NCBI GenBank assembly: GCA_009829735.1
Contig: CM020620.1
Span: 3,460,324 to 3,524,323 of the forward strand
Direction: 5' to 3'
Source of the DNA: Pyropia yezoensis
Lineage: Eukaryota > Rhodophyta > Bangiophyceae > Bangiales > Bangiaceae
Length of the DNA stretch: 64,000 nt
Made by a program: the position numbers and the translations under genes. The notes below the pieces were generated by a model. The model made no database searches. It was given only the letters and a program-made list of their open reading frames with translations, and was not told the origin of the DNA. Positions 1 to 7,765 of this stretch are shown piece after piece (position 1 is the stretch's first letter; every line of letters begins with the position of its first letter).

Positions 1-1
1 G

Positions 2-751
2 AAGATTGAAGAAATCCTGCGAAACTTCGTGAACCATCATCAGGGTGATTGGGACCTCTTCCTTGTTGCTGCAGAAGTAGCTTACAACCGGTCACCCAAT
101 GCGGTCACGACGTACTCCCCATTCTTCCTGAACTACGGCTTTGAACCAAGGACAGTACCTGTCGACATCGTCGAGAGCAAGGAATCGAAACTACCAGCAG
201 TCTCAGATTGGCTAAGCAGTCTGCAAAAAGCTCAGGAGACTGCCATTACCGCTATCAAGAAGGCCAATGAGACGCGCTCGGCGTACGCTAACCGTCGACG
301 CCGACCATGTACGATCGCTGTCGACGACCTCGTGCTCCTGAGCACCAAGAACCTTATGCCGGACGCCTTCCAGGGCGCTCGCAAGTTGATGTCCAAGTTT
401 TCGGGACCATACCGAGTCACTGAAAACATCAATGATGTTACGTTCCGTCTGGATCTGCCTCAAGCAGTCCTTGATCGAAAGGTGCACAACGCCTTTCACG
501 CCAGTCTACTTAAGCCGTACAACGCTGATCCGTATGGTCGACTTCCTCCCGCTCCAGCTCCGGTAGCATTTCCGGACGGATCGGTTGAGTACGAAGTGGA
601 CTCCATTATTCGGTCACGAAAACGCCGTGGACGACTGCAGTACCTGGTCAAGTGGAAAGGCTGCGATGTCAGTGAGAACACCTGGCTAACCACGCAAGAC
701 CTCGACAACGCACCTGAGGTTCTCGACGCCTTCCTTCGACGCACGTCCTAA
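2..751 (+). CDS. Pol polyprotein, C-terminal part: integrase tail and chromodomain (partial)
   Basis: The frame is open from the window edge to TAA at 749-751, about 249 codons, so the true start lies upstream. The first part fits the end of a retroviral-type integrase core (AYNRSPNAVT, then FFLNYG). A basic linker and a GPYRV segment typical of the Ty3 integrase C-terminal domain follow. The last 55 residues form a canonical chromodomain with YEVDSIIRSR, YLVKWKG and ENTWL. Chromodomains of this kind bind modified histone tails and steer integration into heterochromatin. No stop or frameshift is seen in the visible part, so this copy may be fairly young. Confidence 0.85.
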   Translation, partial: KIEEILRNFVNHHQGDWDLFLVAAEVAYNRSPNAVTTYSPFFLNYGFEPRTVPVDIVESKESKLPAVSDWLSSLQKAQETAITAIKKANETRSAYANRRRRPCTIAVDDLVLLSTKNLMPDAFQGARKLMSKFSGPYRVTENINDVTFRLDLPQAVLDRKVHNAFHASLLKPYNADPYGRLPPAPAPVAFPDGSVEYEVDSIIRSRKRRGRLQYLVKWKGCDVSENTWLTTQDLDNAPEVLDAFLRRTS

Positions 752-761
752 GGGGGGGAGG

Positions 762-1568
762 TGTAAGGATTTCCCCCCTAATCCCATGCCTAATACTTAA
801 GGGATAATATCTGGGACCTCTCCTTACAGATCCTGCCGAATCAACTCCTGGCAACATGGATCAACTCCTTGTATTGTGGGGCATGACGCGGTGTACCTTC
901 CAGACGCAAGATGAGTCAGCCGCTGTCTCACGGTGTCTGCCGGCCGCACGACAGCAGCCATCGATAGCCCATCATGGCCTGTCGAAAGGCGCCACCGTCA
1001 GCACCCATGACGAGCCACATCTGCCACAGCTGGCGAGTCCGTTAAAATGTCCTCGCTGCAGCATTGCAGCGATGTGACTGGCTAGCCGGCTGGCCGATTC
1101 GGCCGACTCGATCGAATCGTGCTTACACGCCTCTCGGACCTTCGGGCCGACTGGCGTCTGGAGCCGGCTGGGGCGGCGCCCTAGACGCCGCACGCCGGAC
1201 CCCTTCGTTTGGGGCAAACTGGGGCTGCACTCCTTTAGTGCGCACGCCCGCCCATGCTTTGTTCTGAGAGCCATGCTTTGTTTTTGGGCCGTTTTGTGCC
1301 TACCGGTGGAGCGACGGGGAAACGCATGCTTTGGGGCACCTCGGGTGCCCCGACGCGAGTATATAGTGCGTGAGTGTCTGCGCCACCGGGGGAGACCGGA
1401 AGGGCAACCACAGACACAGACCAAAGACGACCTTCACCCTTTGAACCCTCTCGATCACCACCGACGTCGCGCCGTCCTCTTCCCCAGACCCACCACCGTC
1501 ACCACCTCCATCCTCTTCCCCGCACCCTGTCGCCCTATTGGCTGGCACGGGTCGCTGACACCATCACG
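762..1568 (+). repeat. 3' LTR of the family D chromovirus
   Basis: It begins with TGTAAGGATT directly after the purine tract that follows the pol stop. It carries a TATA-like box (GTATATAG near 1360). A pyrimidine-rich stretch (about 1420-1540) follows, as is common in R/U5. The right end is placed at one of several CA dinucleotides between 1560 and 1568. It cannot be fixed without the other LTR. Confidence 0.55.
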
Positions 1569-1919
1569 AGTACGTTGAGGGCTGCCCAAGTGTGGGTGGT
1601 TCCTCACACAGGGGGAGCAGCGCCCTTGCACCATGTCGTCGGTGAGGGGGTACGCGCAAGTGTGGTGGAGCGGGCGGGGGATGGGGGTTCAGGTGGCTCG
1701 TATCAGCACGACAGTGCGCCACGCACCACACAGCGCGTGCATTTTCTGGAGGGGCAGCCCCGCTTGGCGGCGGCAGGAGGTTGCGGGGAGTGGGCCGGCG
1801 CGACACCGTTGCAGGCCGTGTGTGGAGGGGAGGGGTCCTGCGGGGGCGGGCGCCCGGATGTGTGGAGCGAGGTTTCTGGCGTGGGGCTCCAAACAGGGGC
1901 CTCACGGCGGAGACCGGGC

Positions 1920-2170
1920 ATGCTGGGAACCGGAGCGCATGGCGGGGGAGGGTGGGACCAGGCAAGCATTCGGGAGGGGGGGTGGCATCAGGCACGCATG
2001 GGGGGGGGGGGGGGGGGGGACCAGGCACGCGTGGGGGGGGGGTGGGACCAGGCACGCATGGGGGGGGGGGGAGGGTGGGGCCAGGCACGCATGGGGGGGA
2101 CGGGGGTGGGAGCAGGCACGCATGGACGGGGTGCGTGGGACCAGGCACGCATGGGGGGGGGGGGCGCCGG
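1920..2170. repeat. G-rich minisatellite
   Basis: About eight degenerate copies of a roughly 20-35-base unit built on GGACCAGGCACGCATGGGGG, separated by runs of 8 to 14 G. Unit length varies mainly in the G-runs. The surrounding 1570-1919 is also strongly G-rich on the + strand but less regular. Long open frames across here on both strands are a by-product of the repeat (Gly/His or Pro/Val translations) and are not taken as genes. The G-runs could form G-quadruplexes. Confidence 0.8.
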
Positions 2171-2310
2171 CGGGGGTGAATAGCGCCATGTGACCCATCG
2201 TCGCTGTCCCCACGTCCCTGGCCGTCTGGGAGCGTCGCCGTCGTGCCCACCGCTACATTCTCCATGGTTGCTGAGCGGCGCTTCGTTCGCGCCCGCCCTA
2301 CGTCATCTAC

Positions 2311-2545
2311 AGGGGGCCACGCTGCCGTGGCCGCCGACGCTGTTCTCGCTCACATCGCCATCTTGACCTCTCCCCGCCCTCGTCAGGGCCACCGTGCTCG
2401 TGGGCGTGGCGCCGCTTTTCTGTAGGCGGCCAGGCGCACGTAGGCGTTCTTTCGTTGCTGTGTCGGCGGCCAGGCCGTCGTGGCCGCCGACGCCGTCTCT
2501 CCGTCCTCTCTGTTGGCGGCCAGGCTGCCGTGGCCGCCACCGCAG
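2311..2545. repeat. Imperfect repeats of a GGCGGCCAGG / GTGGCCGCC palindromic module
   Basis: Four degenerate modules of about 55-75 bases, each with GGCGGCCAGGC-like and/or CGTGGCCGCC-like arms that can pair with each other. The last one ends 11 bases before the ATG of the Harbinger-like transposase at 2556. They may be subterminal repeats of the DNA transposon or a simple local expansion. No terminal inverted repeat could be identified with confidence. Confidence 0.5.
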
Positions 2546-2555
2546 TCGATCAACC

Positions 2556-3997
2556 ATGTCTGGGCGAGGCGGTGGTGAAGGTGCGGGCGGGGATCGTGCA
2601 GGCTCGGGCCCTGCTTCTGGCGAAAGCCCCGCTAGCGCGGGTCCTCCCTCCCCTCCTCTGGACGCTGAACCAGGCGGCATGTGTTAGTCTGATGACTCTG
2701 ACGACGAGATGCTCGCCGTCGTTCTGGGCACTACAACCACCGCAGCTCTTGCAGCTCAGTGTCGTCTTGCGCTTCGACAGTCTGGGCCGCACAAGCGGCC
2801 AGGCTCTATCCCAGGCAAGCAGGGCAACAGAGACCGAGATTTTGACGTCGGCTATCGGGCTATTCTGAGAGACTATTTTGGCCTGGACGGGCGACCCCCA
2901 GTGTAATCTGAGGCCGACTTTGAGCGGCGTTTTCGCTTGCCTCGGGCCGTCTTTGAGTGCATCTACAGCGACATCAAGGACAAGCCCTTCTGGGCGCGCC
3001 GCATCAACGCCACCGGGCGGTCGCAAGCGTACCCTTTACAGAAGCTTGTCGCTGCATTTCGAGTGCTGGCGTACGGCGAGTCGTACAACCGGTCTGGTGA
3101 GTATGTGAGGTTGTCCCGCTCGACAGTGGCTGTAGCCACTACGAAGCTGGTGGACTTCATTGTCCACAAGTATGCACCTATGTACCTGCGGGCCCCCAAC
3201 GACGATGAGTTGGCGCACATCCTTCACCGCAACGCGCAGCGCGGCATGCCCGGATGCATGGGCAGCATTGATTGCTTCCACTGGCCGTGGCGGCAGTGCC
3301 CGCGAGGCCAGGCTGGGCAGTACCAGGACTACAAGGGCCGACGCTCTGTCACCATGGAGGTTGTTTGTGACGAGGACCTCTATATCTGGCACTGTTTTAT
3401 CGGCTGTGTGGGGAGCAACAACTATCTGAACGTGCTGAGGCAGTCGCCCCTGTTTCACGAGATCACGACCGGGGCGTGGCCGCCGGACCGGTTTGAGTAT
3501 GTGCTCAACGGCTGCAGACGCCGATTGCTGTGCTACCTAGCAGACGGCATTTACCCGCAGTACCCGATGTTTGCGCGACCTTTTGCCGTCGCGGTGACAC
3601 CGCAACAGCGCACATACAACAGGATGCAAGAAGCTCTGAGGAAGGACGTTGAACGTGTGTTTGCTGTGCTGACGAATCGCTTTCACATTGCACTATACCC
3701 CTCGCGTTTCTCGACTGTGACTCGGATGATTGCCACCGGTCGGGCCCTAGCAATCTTGCACAACATGGTCATACGAGAGCGTCGAGACGGATTTCTTTGG
3801 CGCTCACGCATGGCGGCCGGGGGTCGTGTCCCGGCCGCATTTCCATTGGGCGCATCTGCTGGAGGGGGAGACGGCGGGGGAGGTGGCGCAGCTCCCGCTG
3901 GGGGTCGTGACCCATCTGGCAGTTCTGCCGGTGTTGTAAGGGGCGCTCATGGGGACAGAGCCGCCCCGGATCGTCAAGCACGCTGTGGTCCAGCTCC
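2556..3997 (+). pseudogene. PIF/Harbinger-type transposase, 5' part (two nonsense codons, second catalytic Asp lost)
   Basis: One reading frame runs from ATG 2556 to the A1 insertion point and resumes at 13669. Motifs are those of HARBI1-like DDE transposases: GSIDCFHWPW with the first Asp (codon 3270-3272), HCFIGCVGSNN, LADGIYPQYP, and DVERVFAVL with the Glu (3651-3653). The second catalytic Asp of the usual GSNND-LNVL motif is Tyr here (TAT, 3423-3425). TAG at 2685-2687 and TAA at 2904-2906 interrupt the N-terminal part in frame, with clear coding sense on both sides. The family cuts and pastes its element with help from a Myb-like partner, which is also in this window. With a D-Y-E triad and two stops this copy is dead. 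Confidence 0.85.
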
Positions 3998-4360
3998 TGT
4001 AGCACAATAGGAATCCGTCGCACGTCCACTCTCAGGGAACACTCACCAAGGGGGATCGGCACCAACGTCACCGGGAGGCCAAGGTTGCTGTCCTTGGAGC
4101 GCAAGCCACGGGACCAAGATGGGAGCCCAAATGGGAGGGGTTTGTTGTTCTGCCTTGGCCGGCGGTGGATTCGCCGCCGGCCCCCTCGTTATAAACCCTC
4201 GGAGACACTACTAACTACCCTCCACCCCAAGATGCAAGTCCCTCTGGTCATACGTAACTTGTAGATACCGTGACCAGTACGGACTCTCAAATTGAAAGCC
4301 AAGGATTAGAAGTAGCCCCCCTTGCATTAGGGTCACAATACGGCCAACCATATTGCTAAA
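3998..4360 (-). repeat. A1 left LTR (3' LTR of the element)
   Basis: It starts with TGTAGCACAA on + and is over 99% identical to 13301-13663. Its inner edge reads TTGCTAAA, whereas the outer edge of the right LTR reads TTGCTACA. On the element strand a purine tract (AAGGGGGGGATA, just inside at about 4361-4373) precedes it, as expected for the plus-strand primer. It contains the hairpin and TATA described separately. Confidence 0.92.
4157..4196. promoter_or_regulatory. LTR hairpin next to a two-way TATA box (family A)
   Basis: Bases 4157-4182 form an inverted repeat with GGCCGGCGG and CCGCCGGCC arms. Six bases later GTTATAAAC (4188-4196) reads as a TATAA box on both strands. The same arrangement occurs in the right LTR (hairpin 13460-13485, TATA 13491-13499) and in A2 (TATA 37377-37385). 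In A2 the arms are a perfect 11 bp because one base change extends the pairing. On - this TATA could start the gag-pol RNA from the right LTR. On + it could start an RNA from the left LTR towards the antisense ORF. The promoter role is inferred. Confidence 0.5.
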
Positions 4361-4943
4361 TATCCCCCCCTTAGATTCGCCCCGTCCTCGGGTCGAGTTG
4401 CATTCGGGTTACCGAATGTAAGTGGGTCGCGTGACCGTTTACCAGTCGGGTGGGGCTTTGCGCCCTGTCGCGACAGACACCCCTTTTCGAGGTTGCCTGA
4501 GGGGGGTGCCCCCCTTTGTGTGGTACACACACGATCGGTTTTCCGGACCGTTAATTTCCCGATGCGGGTTTCTGTTCACGACCCCCCTTTCCGAGGGGTG
4601 TGCAAGCGGATCCGCCACCAGGTGTCTGGTGGTAGGGGAGCCCCTCTCGTGAGACGATTGAGTGGATGGCGGGGTTGCCCGCGTTGCGTGGGGGCGGTTG
4701 GGGGTGACCCCCCTGGTTGCCCCGTGTGGAGGGGGCGTGGCTCCGGTCCAGGTGCCTGGGTGGAGCGCCCTCGTAGCCCGGCTGGCGCGGGTCGTCCCGC
4801 GCTGCCGTATCTCTCGTGCTGAACTGTGTGGTTATAAGCGCGGGCGCCCGCGCTTCCCTGGCTCGTCCGCGCGAGCGTTCTTTGTACCGGGTCGAGCCGG
4901 CCTCGGCTTTTCTGCACGGGGCGCCCCTGCTACCCCGGTCATC
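4361..4943 (+). other. Leader between the A1 3' LTR and its antisense ORF
   Basis: No gene is seen in this 583-base stretch. It holds the presumed polypurine tract of the element on - (about 4361-4373) and a possible TATA (TTATAAG near 4832) about 110 bases before the ATG at 4944. In A2 the same place reads TCATAAG (near 38030), so this box is not strictly conserved. The stretch is otherwise well conserved between A1 and A2. Confidence 0.4.
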
Positions 4944-7313
4944 ATGTCGGACCCCCAGGTACCCGGGGGCGAGGACGACCTCCTGCTTGAGGAGGAGGAG
5001 GAGGTGATGGTGGACGACGTTCCCGTCTCTGCCACCGCCGCCGAGTGTTTCTTGGTGAGCTCGTCCAAAGACGAGGGCGACCGGGTGACCGTTCGCGTGG
5101 CTCCGGACGGTGCTCCGAGCGGTTTGTCGTCCGTGTGCAGCGGCACGACGGCTCCGTCGGGTGGCGGGCAACCGCGGGTAGCTGCTGCGTCTACCCCTAC
5201 TCCTCCGGCGGCCCGGATGGCTCCTGTCGCCGGTGCCGGCGCGGCTCAACCTCAAGACGGCGTCGCCGGCGTGTCGGGCGGTTATGGCGGCACCCCGACC
5301 GGGACGGCGGGTTAAGACGGCGCGGGTGCCCGCCCGGGTGGTTCATCCGCGGCTGCGGGTGACGGGTCTACCCCTGCTGCCCCCGAGGTGCCCCCGTCGG
5401 GCTCGGGTGGCGGCGTTGCTCTGCCCGCGGTGCCGCGGGCGTCTGGTGGTCAAGGTGGATCTACACCGATGGCAGTGGACTCCGGTAGTTACTCCGGGCG
5501 GGCGCCCGCCCTTCTTCTTCCTCCTCGGCCCCGTGCACCTCCGGCACCGGTCCATCTGCCGGTGGGGCTTCCCCCGGCGCCCCCGATTCTTCCTGGTCCT
5601 GCCCGGGTTGCCCCGTTGGGTGGCGGCGTCGCCGTGGCGGCGGGTCAACCCGCCATGTCGATGTCCGACTTGGTGGCTCGGGTTCGCGGCCTGACTGTGC
5701 AAGAGTCAATGGAGTCCGATGGGCGGATGCGGGTGGACTTCCACCTGCCCCATCCCCGTGGAGAGTCCTCCCGGCGCGTCAAGGTGGACCCGAGTTGGGA
5801 GCGGGAGTTGGTGCGGCTGGTCAACCAGCCGAACGCGGTGCGGGTGGAACACCATTGGATCCTGAGTCAGCCGGACGACCGGCATGCGCAGCTCTGGCGC
5901 ACCCGGGTGGGACGGGGTGAGGTCTACCTCGACCCCGCCTTCGGGGTATGCGACCTGATTGCTCCCGCGTTGCCGCGAGAGGTTGACTTCCCGGCTAGTG
6001 CACGGGGGATTGCGGCGGCGGCGGAGCCGGTTGCGTTTGGGGAGACGGTGGGCGATACCGGTCGGTATCCCGACCTTGATTATTACCCGGGGGTATCCCA
6101 GTATCTGACGTTGACGGCTCCGTGCCCGCCCATGGCGGGGCTGAAGTCGGCGTCGAGCTGGCGACGCAACCATGGTGTCATGGCGGATGCGTTCCGCACC
6201 GATATAAAGTGTGCGTTGCACACCGGTAACGGTCGCGCGCCGGTATACACTCCCGTGCGCCCGCCTCTGTGGCAGGAAGGGTGGGAGCCCGCCCCGGCTT
6301 TCCGGTTTGACACCGGCTCCCGTCCCCGATACTTCGGAAGTGTGTTGGCCTCCCGGCCTGTCCACCCGCTGCAGGGGACCTTCACCCTCGAGGTTACCCT
6401 CGGGCAGGCTTCCTCCTTCTTGCTGTCCGTCCGCCGGCAGGGGCGCCTGTTTCATCTTCCGACGGGTGTCCGTCGGCACATCGCGCAGTTGGGCGTGGAC
6501 CTGATAGCCGCCAAGACCGGGTTGGCCCGGGAGTTCGAGGCCCTGCTGGCTGTTCGCGATGCCGTGAACTGGGCTGGGGTGTTGGCCCTTCCCCCGTACC
6601 GGGACCCGCAGGCTGGGGCTTCCCCCTTGCCTCGTCACTCGTTGCGTATCCGGCGTACTCAGCCGGGTGAGCCCAATTGCCATGGGTGGGCGTCCACCGA
6701 GGCTGTTGCTGACCTGGGTATTCCCATGGTTATCCATGACCCTCTTCAGGTCCTTGCCCCGTGGTTCGGTAACCCGATACCGGCGGCGGTTGGCCGTCAT
6801 CCCCGAGAGTGGGGCTCTGCGGGTGGGGAGCGTGAGGTGTCCCGTCGTCGGGCGGAGCCCCGCCGGGGTTACGGTGGAGCCCCTTCGGTGGGGTCCTACC
6901 GGGCCTCATATCAGGCGCCACCGGCTCCGGTGGTGGCCGAGTCGGCTCCTCTGGCTCCTCTGGCTGCGCCAGTGTCCCCTCCCGCCCCTGTCATACAAGA
7001 CGGGAGTCCCCGTCTCTGGTATGAGGGCGTTGACGCCCTTGTTGCCCGCGCAATGCGGGAGAGTCTCTCTGTTAGCTGGGGGGATATCCCCCCAGGTGCT
7101 GCGCTGGTTGGGTCAGCGCGTTGCTTCGGTGGCGTGCTTGACCACCTCCAGAGAGCTCTGGAGGACGTGGAGGCTGGCCGCAGCACCCTCGTTCAGCTAT
7201 GCACCGAGGTAACTCGGGTGATTGACCGTCGTGAGATTGCCGACCGGTGGAGCACGGAGATATATGCGCTTACGCGTGAGTGGCCTCCCTCGGGCAGTGG
7301 GTCTACCCACTGA
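4944..7313 (+). pseudogene. Antisense ORF protein of family A (aORF-A), one nonsense codon
   Basis: A 789-codon frame on the strand opposite gag-pol starts at ATG 4944 (MSDPQVPGGE) and ends with TGA at 7313. The only break is TAA at 5313-5315, where A2 has CAA. The N-terminal 230 residues are acidic (an Asp/Glu run near residues 13-21) and then Pro/Ala/Gly-rich. A more globular part follows from about residue 235. A central block (about residues 415-505, with RPRYFGS and VRRQGRLFHLP) aligns with the antisense ORFs of families B and C. There is no signal peptide, membrane segment or known catalytic motif. Function is unknown. Because A1 and A2 carry different lesions, the ancestor was intact, which argues for a real gene. 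It converges on pol with a gap of 452 bases. Confidence 0.75.
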
Positions 7314-7765
7314 GGAGTGCTATTGTTTGTGAGGGAGAGGGCCCCGGTAACCCTTATGGTGGCCGGGTAGTAGTGAGTATGAACTCATCCCCCGCTGGGG
7401 CGTTTGCATAATACCATGCCTGCCATTGGGGAGTACCCCGTCCGACTTCTTCCGGTTGGTTCATGCTTGGGGAGGTCATCCTCCCTCACTTTGTGTCTTG
7501 GCTTGGGGAGGTCATCCTCCCGTGTAGGCCCCCTAGTTACTTCGACATTATCGAAGTTAGCCTTTACCTTTAAGTTAACTTATTAAGGTTCAGGTTTTAC
7601 TTAGTCATCTAAGCTTGACTCTACTTAGTTGCCTAAGCTTGGTTCGACTTAGAAACCTAAGTCTGACTTGACTTAGAAACCTAAGTCTGCCGTAACCATG
7701 TCACACCCTACTTAGCAGGTATAAGCCTCACCCCCCAACAGCCGAAGTCGGTGTCGGTTGGGTTG
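7314..7765. other. Convergent spacer between aORF-A and pol in A1
   Basis: No ORF is supported here. It contains a direct repeat of CTTGGGGAGGTCATCCTCCC (near 7469 and 7503), an AT-rich stretch (7555-7610), the palindrome array below, and a GC-rich imperfect hairpin (about 7735-7769, around CCGAAGTCGGTGTCGG). The part nearest pol is nearly identical in A2 (49850-49916), while the middle has diverged. It probably holds the 3' ends and poly(A) signals of both convergent transcripts. Confidence 0.5.
7600..7685. repeat. Array of four CTTAG-n4-CTAAG palindromes at exact 24-bp spacing
   Basis: Palindromes lie at 7600-7613, 7624-7637, 7648-7661 and 7672-7685. Each is CTTAG, four bases, CTAAG. A2 keeps two related ones at 49796-49810 and 49821-49835, 25 bases apart. 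The site is in the spacer between two convergent genes, so a role in 3'-end formation, protein binding or insulation is possible. None is proven. Confidence 0.7.

Larger units (their letters stand above)
1..1568 (+). mobile_element. 3' end of a Ty3/gypsy chromovirus (family D), cut by the window edge
   Basis: The window opens inside pol of an LTR retrotransposon. The visible part holds the integrase C-terminal region, a chromodomain, a stop, a G-rich polypurine tract (about 751-761) and an LTR that opens with TGTAAGGATT. The integrase and chromodomain are more like the common plant and fungal chromovirus type than those of families A, B and C below. No antisense ORF is seen between pol and this LTR. 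The right border is uncertain because the matching 5' LTR lies outside the window. Confidence 0.8.

Noticed and set aside
1374-2265. Gly/His-rich and Pro-rich ORFs over 1374-2265
   Set aside because: They lie across the LTR end and the G-rich minisatellite and are repeat artefacts.
7600-7685. CRISPR-like array
   Set aside because: The 24-bp units are near-identical palindromes with no variable spacers, and the genome is eukaryotic.
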